DNA of 64,000 bases from Paenibacillus maysiensis (GTDB lineage Bacteria > Bacillota > Bacilli > Paenibacillales > Paenibacillaceae): positions 1 to 64,000 of the forward strand of contig NZ_ASRY01000186.1 in NCBI RefSeq assembly GCF_000520815.1, read 5' to 3'. Shown here in pieces: positions 51,042 through 59,625 of the stretch (position 1 is the first letter of the stretch; every line of letters begins with the position of its first letter). The notes beneath the pieces were generated by a model. That model did no database searches. It worked only from the letters and a program-made list of their open reading frames with translations, and was not told the DNA's origin. The position numbers and the translations under genes are program-made.

Positions 51042-51902
51042 ATGTGGAAAACACGTTCTAAATTACTGTTTACAGCAGGCGCCTTTATTTCGGGTTTCGC
51101 CCTTATACAGATGGGTATGTACGCCGGGCAGCATATTTTCGGCTGGAAATTGGATTTTAACGTGTTTCAGATTTGTAGAAGTCTGTTGCAGAACTACGGA
51201 ATTGGCTACATGGTGGATGCGCTCAGTGGACTCGTCTTTCTCACGTTCGGGATTGCCGGGGTAGAAGCGATACGACAGTGTATGGCCACAAGGGCGGCTT
51301 TCCGCAGACTGCGCCGGATGCGTGATTCCATGCTTACGGAGGCTCTGGTTGCACGATATCGTGATCTTGGAGCTGACCGGATTTGGGTCATTAGTTACGC
51401 GAAGCCTGCCGCATTCACCATGGGCTTATGGAAGCCGCGCATTGTGCTGTCCTCCGCATTGCTGTCTGTACTGGACAGGAATGAGGAGGAGGCAGTTGTA
51501 TATCATGAGGCGTATCATATGAAGCATTATGATCCGTTGAAGACCTGGCTGCTGCAAATGTGTGCTACATTGCTGTTTTACTTGCCTGTGCTGCGTCATA
51601 TTACAAAGCTTTACAAGACAGCTCGCGAAATTTTGGCTGACAATGAAGCAATTAACCGCACAGGTTCACCGATGGGAATTGGAAGTGCATTGCTCAAACT
51701 TCTTAGTATGACCCCCGCCAATGCCCATCTGGTGAATTCCGCCGCTTGTTCCTCTTTTGCAGAAACGTCCATTAATTATCGGATCTCACGTATTCTGGAC
51801 CCTCAGCAAGAGCTGGTAATCCAACTGCCCTGGCGTTCGATTATGTTTTCCGGTTATGTACTTGTGATGCTGACGCTTATGTTTGGACTGGCTATAGTCT
51901 AG
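51042..51902 (+). CDS. M56-family membrane peptidase, BlaR1-like without sensor domain
   Basis: A 286-residue membrane metallopeptidase. Membrane helices occupy the N-terminus and the very C-terminus. The zinc motif is VVYHEAYHMKHYDPLKTW (HExxH), with EILADNEAINRTG supplying the third ligand region. Classic BlaR1 or MecR1 carry a 250-residue extracellular penicillin-binding domain after the last helix; this protein ends right there. It thus resembles stripped-down M56 proteins found with BlaI homologues. It probably cleaves the BlaI-like repressor in response to an unknown signal. Confidence 0.85.
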   Translation: MWKTRSKLLFTAGAFISGFALIQMGMYAGQHIFGWKLDFNVFQICRSLLQNYGIGYMVDALSGLVFLTFGIAGVEAIRQCMATRAAFRRLRRMRDSMLTEALVARYRDLGADRIWVISYAKPAAFTMGLWKPRIVLSSALLSVLDRNEEEAVVYHEAYHMKHYDPLKTWLLQMCATLLFYLPVLRHITKLYKTAREILADNEAINRTGSPMGIGSALLKLLSMTPANAHLVNSAACSSFAETSINYRISRILDPQQELVIQLPWRSIMFSGYVLVMLTLMFGLAIV

Positions 51903-51965
51903 TTCTGGCAAGATATGTCCTGGCGGGTGGCGCGCTCTGCGCTACCGTTTCTTCATATGTAATAC

Positions 51966-51980
51966 ACTACAGCGTGTAGT
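51966..51980 (+). promoter_or_regulatory. BlaI/MecI-type operator 2, before doxX
   Basis: ACTACAGCGTGTAGT is a perfect 6-3-6 inverted repeat sharing the ACTACA...GTAGT pattern of the site before blaI. It lies 43 bp before the DoxX start codon. A further half-site ATACTACAA follows at about 51994. Confidence 0.75.
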
Positions 51981-52022
51981 TTATTGCATAATCATACTAC
52001 AACCTTAGAGGGAGATGAGTTT

Positions 52023-52430
52023 ATGAATCAAACACTTACGAATGTTGGATTGTTGCTGGTACGCATTTTTACAGGGGTCATTTTCATTGTTCACGGGTCA
52101 CAAAAATTTCAGGGATTAGACGGAACCTCGGGTTTCTTCCAAAGTATCGGGCTTCCCGGCTGGTTGGCCCCTGTGGTCGCTACAGTTGAGCTGGTTGGAG
52201 GTATTGCACTGGTTCTGGGTATCGGAACAAGAATCGCCGGAGCAGCATTGACGATCGTCATGATTGGTGTTCTGTTAACTGCTAAAAAAGGACAACCTTT
52301 TGGTTCTATTGAATTTGATCTTTTGGTTCTGTTCGCCAGTCTTCAGCAAGCGTTGGGCGGCGCACGTTTTCTTTCGCTAGATCAGTTGTTTAGCCGTAAA
52401 AAGCCTGAAAGTAGTAGCGTACAGGTCTAA
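52023..52430 (+). CDS. DoxX-family membrane protein
   Basis: A 135-residue protein with four membrane helices, the standard DoxX/YphA layout (LLLVRIFTGVIFIVHGSQKF, GLPGWLAPVVATVELVGGIA, GIGTRIAGAALTIVMIGVLL). Family members are linked to redox, thiol or oxidative-stress protection, but their reaction is unclear. AGAGGGAG lies ahead of the ATG. The BlaI-type operator upstream ties it to the preceding repressor pair. Confidence 0.9.
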   Translation: MNQTLTNVGLLLVRIFTGVIFIVHGSQKFQGLDGTSGFFQSIGLPGWLAPVVATVELVGGIALVLGIGTRIAGAALTIVMIGVLLTAKKGQPFGSIEFDLLVLFASLQQALGGARFLSLDQLFSRKKPESSSVQV

Positions 52431-52440
52431 ATAATCATAC

Positions 52441-52475
52441 AACCGCACCCTTAGTCGCATAGGGTGCGGTTTTTA
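52441..52475 (+). terminator. Strong terminator after doxX
   Basis: AACCGCACCCT pairs perfectly with AGGGTGCGGTT and is followed by TTTATTTT. Confidence 0.93.
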
Positions 52476-52501
52476 TTTTGCTTGTTTGTGAAAATTTCCT
52501 G

Positions 52502-52529
52502 TAAATCATTTGCTTACTTTAACCGATAT
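52502..52529 (+). promoter_or_regulatory. Sigma-D-type motility promoter
   Basis: TAAA, 16-bp spacer, ACCGATAT, seven of eight matches to the sigma-D -10 GCCGATAT. It lies 57 bp before a chemotaxis receptor gene, the expected target. Confidence 0.78.
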
Positions 52530-52585
52530 AGTTTCCATTGAGTGTAATTCAAATATATCGCTTTTTGAGCAAAGGGGAAAAACAC

Positions 52586-54577
52586 ATGGAAACAACGCGA
52601 AAGAGAAAGACTATATGGACACTCAGGAACAAGCTAAGTTTAGGTTTTTTGCTTGTTTTGCTAATTCCGAGCTTAAGTATTTCCATTGCGGCCTATAAAT
52701 CATCATATAATGCTATGGAAAAACAGCTCCACAGCAGTGCAAATCAGGGGGTAGCCACGGCTAACTCGATTATTGAATATGCAATCGTCAGTAAAATTAA
52801 AGATGTGAGTTATTTGGCGGAGCGTCTGGACGGCTCGATGATTGATGATCGAAACAGCCCTTTGATTCAGCCCAAGCTGATCCAATACAAAGGCTTGCAC
52901 GAAGATGCGAATGATATTTTTGTTGGAACACCGCAGGGGCTGATGATCCGGGGGGTGCCCAAGGAGGACGAAGGGACATTTGATCCTCGCAAACGACCAT
53001 GGTACATCGAAGCGATGAAGCAACCCGGTAAGGTAGCGATCACCCCTGTTATTATCAATTCATCGGGTATTCCTGTTGTGGTGGTATCTCAGACGCTTTC
53101 CGACCAGTCCGGGGTTATCGGGATCTCTCTAAATCTGGAAAGTGTACGTAAACTGGCCTCTATCAAAGTGGGTCAGCATGGGTATATTACCATTTTAGAT
53201 CATACGAAGAAATTTGTAGTCCACCCTACGGCTAAACCGGGTTCATCTTCTCAGGAAAGTTTTATCAATACAATGTATACTGCACCGAGCGGGAACTTTA
53301 ACTATATGTATCAAGATCGTGAAAAATATTTGACCTATGTAACGAATGAGCATACCGGCTGGAAAATTGCAGGTACCTTCTATCAATCCGAGATTAGCGA
53401 TGCCACCGCTGCCATGCGTTATGTAACCATTTTCGTGCTGGCAGCCTCGTTGGTGATTGCACTTATTGCTATTTTCCTGATCACCCGTTCGGTTCTGGTA
53501 CCGATCCGCAGATTGCAAAAATCGGCAGAGCGGATCAGTGAAGGGGATTTGACCGGAGATCTGGAAACCGGAAAAACAGATGAGGTTGGCGAGTTATCTT
53601 CCCATTTTCAAACGATGGTGGACAGTTTACGCACGATGATTCGAAGCGTACACGAAACAACAGATCGGGTAAGTTCCTCGGCGGAGGAGCTGGCTGCGGG
53701 TGCAGATCAGACGACCAAAGCTATCGAGCATGTCACCATTGCTATTCAGGATGTAGCCGTAGGCAGCGAACGCCAGGTCCAGAGTGTAGAATATGGCTCC
53801 GGGCGTATGGAAGAATTTGCCCGGCAGGCTGAGAACGTATCCGAGCGTATGATGGGCGTATCTGAGAATGTGAAGCGAAATGCTAAGTCAGCTCAAGAGG
53901 GTAGCAAGGCAGCTACGCAAGCTGTACAGAAGATGCATGACATTGACGAGACGGTTAATGATCTCGGACAAGCGATGGATTCTCTTAGCGAGCGCTCCGG
54001 TGAAATAGTGAATATTATCAGTGTTATATCCGGTATTGCCAAACAGACGAATCTGCTGGCACTGAACGCGTCCATTGAGGCGGCACGCGCCGGGGATCAT
54101 GGGAAAGGGTTTGCTGTGGTTGCGACAGAGGTACGTAAGCTGGCCGAGGAATCGGCCAAATCGGCTACCTTGATTTCGCGGCGGATTGATGCGATGCAGG
54201 TGGATATGAACCATGCTTTGACGGCTATGCATCAAGCACGGACACGGGTTACGGAAGGAATTGATTCGGTATGCACGTCGGAGCAATCCTTTGCAGAAAT
54301 TAGCCGTGCCGTGGAACGAGCAATGGAGCATATCAATGATATTACCGGAGTGACACAGGAGATGGCTCGGGGAGCAGCGGGTGTCGTAGGCATTATGAGC
54401 GACATTTCCCATATTTCGAACGAGGCAGCGGGCAACACCGAGTCGATCTCAGCCGCCGCTGAGCAGCAGCTCGCTTCTATTGAGGAAATTGCTTCTTCCT
54501 CAGCGGACCTGAGCCAAATGGCAGAGGAACTGCGCGAGCTGGTCGGACGTTTCCAAGTGGAAGGAAAAGATCAATAA
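52586..54577 (+). CDS. Methyl-accepting chemotaxis protein with dCache sensor
   Basis: A 663-residue chemoreceptor. One membrane helix near residue 30, an extracellular double-Cache domain (about 50-290; [12 protein letters not shown] and [12 protein letters not shown] are typical), a second helix (about 295-320), a HAMP domain ([20 protein letters not shown]) and the cytoplasmic signalling domain with the hairpin tip [20 protein letters not shown] and [20 protein letters not shown]. The dCache group often binds amino acids or organic acids; the ligand is unknown. The ATG has AAAGGGG upstream. A sigma-D promoter places it in the motility regulon. Confidence 0.96.
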   Translation: METTRKRKTIWTLRNKLSLGFLLVLLIPSLSISIAAYKSSYNAMEKQLHSSANQGVATANSIIEYAIVSKIKDVSYLAERLDGSMIDDRNSPLIQPKLIQYKGLHEDANDIFVGTPQGLMIRGVPKEDEGTFDPRKRPWYIEAMKQPGKVAITPVIINSSGIPVVVVSQTLSDQSGVIGISLNLESVRKLASIKVGQHGYITILDHTKKFVVHPTAKPGSSSQESFINTMYTAPSGNFNYMYQDREKYLTYVTNEHTGWKIAGTFYQSEISDATAAMRYVTIFVLAASLVIALIAIFLITRSVLVPIRRLQKSAERISEGDLTGDLETGKTDEVGELSSHFQTMVDSLRTMIRSVHETTDRVSSSAEELAAGADQTTKAIEHVTIAIQDVAVGSERQVQSVEYGSGRMEEFARQAENVSERMMGVSENVKRNAKSAQEGSKAATQAVQKMHDIDETVNDLGQAMDSLSERSGEIVNIISVISGIAKQTNLLALNASIEAARAGDHGKGFAVVATEVRKLAEESAKSATLISRRIDAMQVDMNHALTAMHQARTRVTEGIDSVCTSEQSFAEISRAVERAMEHINDITGVTQEMARGAAGVVGIMSDISHISNEAAGNTESISAAAEQQLASIEEIASSSADLSQMAEELRELVGRFQVEGKDQ

Positions 54578-54581
54578 AACC

Positions 54582-54631
54582 AAAAAAGCGCCCGGATACA
54601 TGAGTCTATCTCATGTCCAGGCGCTTTTTTT
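54582..54631. terminator. Bidirectional terminator
   Basis: AAAAAAGCGCC-GGAYATGAG-type stem with CTCATGTCC-GGCGCTTTTTTT, a long hairpin with A and T tracts on both sides, between the converging chemoreceptor and EamA genes. Confidence 0.92.
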
Positions 54632-54671
54632 GCATGCTTTTTGCCACAACTTCTTATTGAAGGTATAAAAA

Positions 54672-55652
54672 TTATCTTTGGAATGACTTGCGACGATCCA
54701 GCCGAAAACGCATGCGGCGCGGGCTGTCGGAAGTGCGTAGAGAACTTCTCTGATACATATTGTTGAGCAGCAGCGCGAAAATAACCAGTAATGTCCCGTA
54801 CAGCTCAAAGTGGCTGATGGTATAGCCTTGGAAATACATAAGCACCAGCGTGGTAATCGGTACAAAGTTAATAAATAAAATTCCGTTTAGTGGTGACAGC
54901 ATTCGGATTCCGGCATTCCAGCTCAGCAAGGCTGCCAGTCCGGGAAGCAGGATCATAAAGCTCATTTCGTATTTGACCGACCATACATGCTGCCAGTCCG
55001 GTACCGCAACCCAGTTGAAGGCGGAGGCGGTTGCAACGACTACGAAGGAAACCAGAGTTCCGAGCAGGCAGGTTAAGGTAGAGTAGCGAAGGGTAGACCA
55101 TCCTGCAAAATGGCTGCCTCCCATGGAATACACGACCCATCCAATCACCCCTGCGAAAATGAGCAGCAGCGGCAGCAAATGCTGTCCGGCGAGTGTGAAG
55201 AAGGTCCATTTTCCGTTCGTAATCACGAGTACAGCTCCAGCCAGTGCAATCATCATACTGATCAGTGTGTATTTTGGCGGCATTTTACGGGTCATGACCC
55301 ATATCATCGCAATCGAAATCATCGGCATCAGCACTTCCATAATAGAAGCTACAAGGGTACCTGCTGCACCCATCGCGTGCTGTCCCTGGAAAACGGCCAT
55401 GTTGTAGATGGTAAATCCCATCGTACCGAAGAACAGCAACGTCTTGCCCTTGCCCTCAAAGCGAAATGCAGCCCGTCCCTCCTTGAGCCACAGCAGGACA
55501 ATTAATATGAGCGTAACCGAGAAATAACGTAAAAATGAAAAGTACAGCGGATTAACTTGTTGCAATGCAATGTGCGAAACCGGAAACATGGCTCCCCAGG
55601 ACATACTGGCGATCAGGCATAATAAAGATCCGGTCATGATTTGTCTGTTCAT
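54672..55652 (-). CDS. EamA/DMT-superfamily exporter
   Basis: A 326-residue membrane protein with ten predicted helices in two repeats (GSLLCLIASMSWGAMFPVSH; LLPLLLIFAGVIGWVVYSM), the layout of drug/metabolite exporters. A basic C-terminal tail follows (RRMRFRLDRRKSFQR). I chose the ATG for MNRQIMTGS; an upstream ATG adds 13 residues. It is divergent from a LysR regulator, a common arrangement for exporters induced by their own substrate. Substrate unknown. Confidence 0.88.
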   Translation of the reverse strand: MNRQIMTGSLLCLIASMSWGAMFPVSHIALQQVNPLYFSFLRYFSVTLILIVLLWLKEGRAAFRFEGKGKTLLFFGTMGFTIYNMAVFQGQHAMGAAGTLVASIMEVLMPMISIAMIWVMTRKMPPKYTLISMMIALAGAVLVITNGKWTFFTLAGQHLLPLLLIFAGVIGWVVYSMGGSHFAGWSTLRYSTLTCLLGTLVSFVVVATASAFNWVAVPDWQHVWSVKYEMSFMILLPGLAALLSWNAGIRMLSPLNGILFINFVPITTLVLMYFQGYTISHFELYGTLLVIFALLLNNMYQRSSLRTSDSPRRMRFRLDRRKSFQR

Positions 55653-55750
55653 GGTGAAAAAAAGCTCCTCCTTGCCGGCCTCAGCGGACATATCTTATAG
55701 ACAAATCATAATGGATAGGGATCTGTTGGTAAAATGATTGAAAATAAACG

Positions 55751-55772
55751 TTATCATCATTTAAAATGATAA
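55751..55772. promoter_or_regulatory. Palindromic LysR-type operator candidate
   Basis: TTATCAT, 8 bp, ATGATAA, with a nested 7-1-7 palindrome ATCATTTAAAATGAT, in the 179-bp space between the EamA and LysR genes. Suits a shared regulator site. Confidence 0.6.
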
Positions 55773-55831
55773 TAAGTGACAAGGCACGTCAATTTTGATA
55801 GCCTTGCCCTTCACGATAAGGGGGAGCGGTA

Positions 55832-56689
55832 GTGGATCTGAACGACTTAAACATTTTCCAGACAGTGGCTGCTCATGGCAGTGTCAGCAAGGCGGCAGCC
55901 GAGCTTAGCTATGTCCAGTCCAATGTAACGGCCAGAATCAAGCTACTGGAAAAGGAGCTGCAAACGCCTTTATTTTATAGACATAAGCGGGGCATGATCC
56001 TCAACGCAGAGGGCAAGCGTCTGCTGCAATATACGAAAAGCATTTTGTCGCAATTCGAGGAAATGAAACATGCATTTCAGAGTACCTCAGCGCCTTCGGG
56101 GGTGCTGGAGATAGGGATCGTGGAGACGGTGATCGCTCTCCCGGCGATTTTACATGCTTACTATAGCAAGTACCCAGATGTCGAGTTGTCCCTCAAGGCA
56201 GGGGTTACGGAGCACCTGGTACAGGAGGTTGCGGAGATGAGGCTGGATGGAGCCTTTGTGACCGGACCGGTGAAGCACCCCCTCATTGAACAGTTGGATG
56301 TGTTTCAGGAAAAGCTGGTCCTTGTTTCCCAAGGAGATGACTTTTCCGTTGAGGATGTAACGACCCGTCCGCTCCTTTTATATAAAAAGGGCTGCGGCTA
56401 CCGTGGGCGGCTGGAAACTTGGCTCAAGATGGAGGGCATTATTCCCAAGCAGATTATGGAGTTTGGAACATTCGAGACGATTATCGGCAGTGTGGCGGCT
56501 GGCATTGGAATGACGGTTTTTCCTGAATCCTCGATCAGCGGGCTGGCTGCCCAGGGTCTGGTGCATTGTCATGCAATGCCTGAGCCGTACAACGAAGTGA
56601 CAACGGTATTTATCCGTCGTAAGGAAGCCTATGTGACCAGTACCTTGCAGTCTTTTATGGATGAAATTATCGCTCAGACAGAGGCATAG
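55832..56689 (+). CDS. LysR-family regulator
   Basis: A 285-residue LysR regulator with GTG start and GGGGGAG upstream. The HTH is LNIFQTVAAHGSVSKAAAEL and SNVTARIKLLEKELQ; LFYRHKRGMILNAEGKRLL follows. The effector domain carries GVLEIGIVETVIALPAIL and GIGMTVFPES. It is divergent from the EamA exporter and probably controls it through the palindrome between them. Confidence 0.9.
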   Translation: MDLNDLNIFQTVAAHGSVSKAAAELSYVQSNVTARIKLLEKELQTPLFYRHKRGMILNAEGKRLLQYTKSILSQFEEMKHAFQSTSAPSGVLEIGIVETVIALPAILHAYYSKYPDVELSLKAGVTEHLVQEVAEMRLDGAFVTGPVKHPLIEQLDVFQEKLVLVSQGDDFSVEDVTTRPLLLYKKGCGYRGRLETWLKMEGIIPKQIMEFGTFETIIGSVAAGIGMTVFPESSISGLAAQGLVHCHAMPEPYNEVTTVFIRRKEAYVTSTLQSFMDEIIAQTEA

Positions 56690-56760
56690 CTTTATCGTTG
56701 GCGCTCGGGTACAATGAAAAAAAGATTTGATCTCATTTTTCTTCCTGAAGGAGGGCTACT

Positions 56761-57474
56761 ATGTTCACAATATATCCGGCTGCTTCCCGATTCAGCTTCG
56801 ATAAGGGATGGCTGCGGGGCAGTCACAGCTTTTCATTCGCGGAATATCAGGATGAGAACAATACAGCGTTTGGTCCCATGCGTGTCTTTAATGACGACGT
56901 GATCGCACCGGGAAGAGGCTTTGGGGCGCACCCGCACAGTGATATGGAGATTGTCTCCATCGTGCTGTACGGCGAGCTGCGTCATGAGGACAACCGTGGG
57001 CATGTGGCGGTAACGAATTTTGGAGGTATCCAGCGGATGTCCGCGGGCCACGGGATCATCCATACGGAGCACAACGCTTCGAAAACGAACGATGTCAGTT
57101 TACTTCAATTGTGGTTTGGCCCGCTTACGAGAGGGCTGGAACCGTCGTATGAAGCTACTGCGTTCAACCCGGATCGTTTGCATGGTCAGCTTCTGCCTGT
57201 TGTTGCCGGGAAGCGTGTTCCGGGTACGGATGGTGAAATAGCTGCGATTAATCAGGATTTGACGATTTATTTAAGCAAGCTTCAGCCCGGAGAGCGTGTG
57301 GAATTCACACAGTCCGAAGGGCGACGCGTGTTCCTGTTTGTTATCGAAGGCTCGCTGCGTGTGAACGGTGAACATATGCTGAACGGGCGCGATTCGGCCC
57401 GCATTGAGCAGGAGCCGAAGCTGTCGCTGGAGGCACAGGAGCCTGTCTTTTATATGCTGATTGATTTACCCTAA
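56761..57474 (+). CDS. Pirin-family bicupin (YhhW/YhaK-like)
   Basis: A 237-residue pirin-like protein. The N-terminal cupin carries the metal-binding His/Glu set in FGAHPHSDMEIVSIVLYGEL and SAGHGIIHTEHN; the C-terminal cupin is degenerate. Relatives such as YhhW have quercetin 2,3-dioxygenase activity in vitro, but their role in cells is unclear. GAAGGAGGG precedes the ATG. A small unknown gene follows after 15 bp. Confidence 0.9.
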   Translation: MFTIYPAASRFSFDKGWLRGSHSFSFAEYQDENNTAFGPMRVFNDDVIAPGRGFGAHPHSDMEIVSIVLYGELRHEDNRGHVAVTNFGGIQRMSAGHGIIHTEHNASKTNDVSLLQLWFGPLTRGLEPSYEATAFNPDRLHGQLLPVVAGKRVPGTDGEIAAINQDLTIYLSKLQPGERVEFTQSEGRRVFLFVIEGSLRVNGEHMLNGRDSARIEQEPKLSLEAQEPVFYMLIDLP

Positions 57475-57489
57475 AAGGAGGTGGGCGCA

Positions 57490-57825
57490 ATGGCGCAGCA
57501 GGAAACATGGCTGATCAAGCATGCCGTCACGGGTCGCAGCTTTGCTGACAGCCGCAAGCAGACTTTGAATTGCCGTTTGGAATCGGCGGACGGCGTGTTT
57601 CGCTTCATGCTTCTAGAGCTGCCGCGTGAGGCGGCGGAAGTGATTGTGCGTTATAGCGGAGAGCTGAATGTATTCCGTTTTGTAACGCCGGAGAACGGAG
57701 CCGTTGTGAAGCATTGGTATTACGTCACCCCGGAAAGTGTACAATACGATGATCAAACAGGTGAGCTTACGTTCGAAGCCAGTTCTGAGATTGAGTACCG
57801 CCCAGATGAATATTGGGGAGATTAA
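57490..57825 (+). CDS. Uncharacterised small protein
   Basis: A 111-residue soluble protein with AAAGGAGGTG before the ATG (a GTG three codons upstream lies inside that site and is unlikely). Beta-rich appearance: FRFMLLELPREAAEVIVRYSG, HWYYVTPESVQYD, LTFEASSEIEY. No family recognised. It is in one transcript with the pirin and ends before a terminator. Confidence 0.75.
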   Translation: MAQQETWLIKHAVTGRSFADSRKQTLNCRLESADGVFRFMLLELPREAAEVIVRYSGELNVFRFVTPENGAVVKHWYYVTPESVQYDDQTGELTFEASSEIEYRPDEYWGD

Positions 57826-57863
57826 TCACTATTAATTCCCCTTTTTATAACGATAGTTTTCGG

Positions 57864-57891
57864 AGACTCTGCATAAGTGCAGGGTCTTTTT
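57864..57891 (+). terminator. Terminator after the pirin operon
   Basis: AGAC-CTGCA, TAAG loop, TGCAG-GTCT, then TTTTT. Confidence 0.85.
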
Positions 57892-57922
57892 GTCATCTGT
57901 TCAACATGCTGAGCCCGTTGGA

Positions 57923-57953
57923 TACATAATCCTGTGCGGGCTGGTACATCCTA
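57923..57953 (+). promoter_or_regulatory. Sigma-G-like promoter of the second ger operon
   Basis: TACATA, 18-bp spacer, CATCCTA (-10 fits CATnnTA), ending 47 bp before the gerA start. Confidence 0.6.
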
Positions 57954-57999
57954 CATGTTATATTACCTATCCGGCTCATTCGTAAAGGGGGAAATAACG

Positions 58000-59625
58000 A
58001 TGAAGAAAGGACGCTTTCCCAAGTTGCCGAGATTGCCGTGGAGCCGAAGAGCGGTTCCGGCCCCGGACCGCAAGGCGCGAGATTCCCGTGTTCTCAAGGG
58101 CCTGCCTGAACCGCCGTGGCTGGAACAGCCGTTGCGTAGCAGTCTGGAAGACAATTTGACCGCATTGCGCGATATTTTCAAGGATTGCTCGGATGTTGTT
58201 TATCGCGAGCTGATGATTTCCCCTGACCGCAAGGGGCTGTTGGCTTATTTGGAAGGCACGGTGAAATCAGAAGACTTGCAGGATCATATCCTGCGGCCCG
58301 TCATTTTGGGCATGATGCTCAAGGACCCTGAAGTGAACGGCCAATTGGAGCCGCTGGATGAAACTCGTATTTCCATGTCCCAGACCAAAACGATGGATCA
58401 ATGGAATAAGGTAGCGGAAGCCATATTGGATGCCAATGCAGCTCTGTTCGTGGAGGGTACGCCCCGTGCTTATATTTTCAGCGCCAAGGGAGGCGTGCGT
58501 CGTGGAGTAGAGGAGCCGCAGACCGAGTCGGTTATTCGTGGTCCACGTGAAGGTTTCACGGAAACGATTCGCGTTAATACGGCGCTGCTACGTTTCAAGC
58601 TAAAGACGCCGATGCTCAAAATGTACAGCATGACGCTCGGTACAGAGACTAAGACAAGCGTAGTGCTTACCTATATTGAAGGCATTATAGATCCGAAGCT
58701 GGTGGAGGATGTTAAAAAAAGGCTCAGCGATATCGAAATTGATGGTTTACTGGAGACTGGATATATCGAGGAACTGATTGAAGATCATCCGTTTTCGCCG
58801 TTTCCGCAAATGGAATATACGGAACGGCCGGATACCGTCACTGCGCAATTGCTGGAGGGACATTTTGCCATTTTTGTGGATGGGACACCTTTTGCCCTGA
58901 TTGGGCCAGTGACGATGTGGCAGATGCTTCAGGCCAGCGAAGACTATTACGAGCGCTTTTTTATCAGTAATATGGTGCGCTGGATTCGTTATCTTTTTCT
59001 CCTCCTGGCTCTTTTCCTGCCTGCATTATATGTAGCGGTCACGACCTATCACCATGACATGCTGCCGACGACACTCATTTTGAGCATTGCCGCAGCACGT
59101 GAATCCATTCCTTTCCCCGCCTTGGTGGAAGCATTGATGATGGAGGTTTCCTTTGAGGCGTTGCGAGAAGCGGGGATTCGTCTCCCCAAAACGGTCGGTC
59201 AGGCTGTCAGTATCCTCGGCGCGCTCGTCATCGGGCAGGCATCCGTACAGGCGGGGATTGTATCGGCGCCGATGGTCATTATCGTGTCGCTCACAGGTAT
59301 TGCTTCGTTTACCATTCCGCGTTTTAACTTTGCGATTACGGTTCGTCTGCTGAGGTTTCCGATCATGCTGATGGCGGGGGCGTTCGGATTGTTTGGAATC
59401 GCAATCGCGACAACGCTGATTGCTACGCATTTAACCAACCTAACGTCGTTTGGCGTGCCTTATATGAGCGGATATAGCCCGTACAAACATATGGATCAAA
59501 AGGATATCGTCGTTCGTGCGCCTTGGTGGAAAATGACCAAACGCCCTTCGTTGATTGGGAAAGGCAACAACAAGCGGGCGAAAGAAAAGATGAATGGATC
59601 GCCGACAACCGAGGAGGGATGGTGA
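58000..59625 (+). CDS. GerA-family germinant receptor A subunit
   Basis: A 541-residue A subunit of the second germinant receptor, intact. After a basic Pro/Arg-rich cytoplasmic start (RFPKLPRLPWSRRAVP) come the soluble N-terminal domain (SSLEDNLTALRDIFKDCSD, VIRGPREGFTETIRVNTALL) and the membrane region with ESIPFPALVEALMMEVSFE, GQAVSILGALVIGQASVQAG and LTSFGVPYMSGYSPYK. AAAGGGGG lies before the ATG. It shares the fold and many motifs with the frameshifted copy at 44744. Confidence 0.94.
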   Translation: MKKGRFPKLPRLPWSRRAVPAPDRKARDSRVLKGLPEPPWLEQPLRSSLEDNLTALRDIFKDCSDVVYRELMISPDRKGLLAYLEGTVKSEDLQDHILRPVILGMMLKDPEVNGQLEPLDETRISMSQTKTMDQWNKVAEAILDANAALFVEGTPRAYIFSAKGGVRRGVEEPQTESVIRGPREGFTETIRVNTALLRFKLKTPMLKMYSMTLGTETKTSVVLTYIEGIIDPKLVEDVKKRLSDIEIDGLLETGYIEELIEDHPFSPFPQMEYTERPDTVTAQLLEGHFAIFVDGTPFALIGPVTMWQMLQASEDYYERFFISNMVRWIRYLFLLLALFLPALYVAVTTYHHDMLPTTLILSIAAARESIPFPALVEALMMEVSFEALREAGIRLPKTVGQAVSILGALVIGQASVQAGIVSAPMVIIVSLTGIASFTIPRFNFAITVRLLRFPIMLMAGAFGLFGIAIATTLIATHLTNLTSFGVPYMSGYSPYKHMDQKDIVVRAPWWKMTKRPSLIGKGNNKRAKEKMNGSPTTEEGW

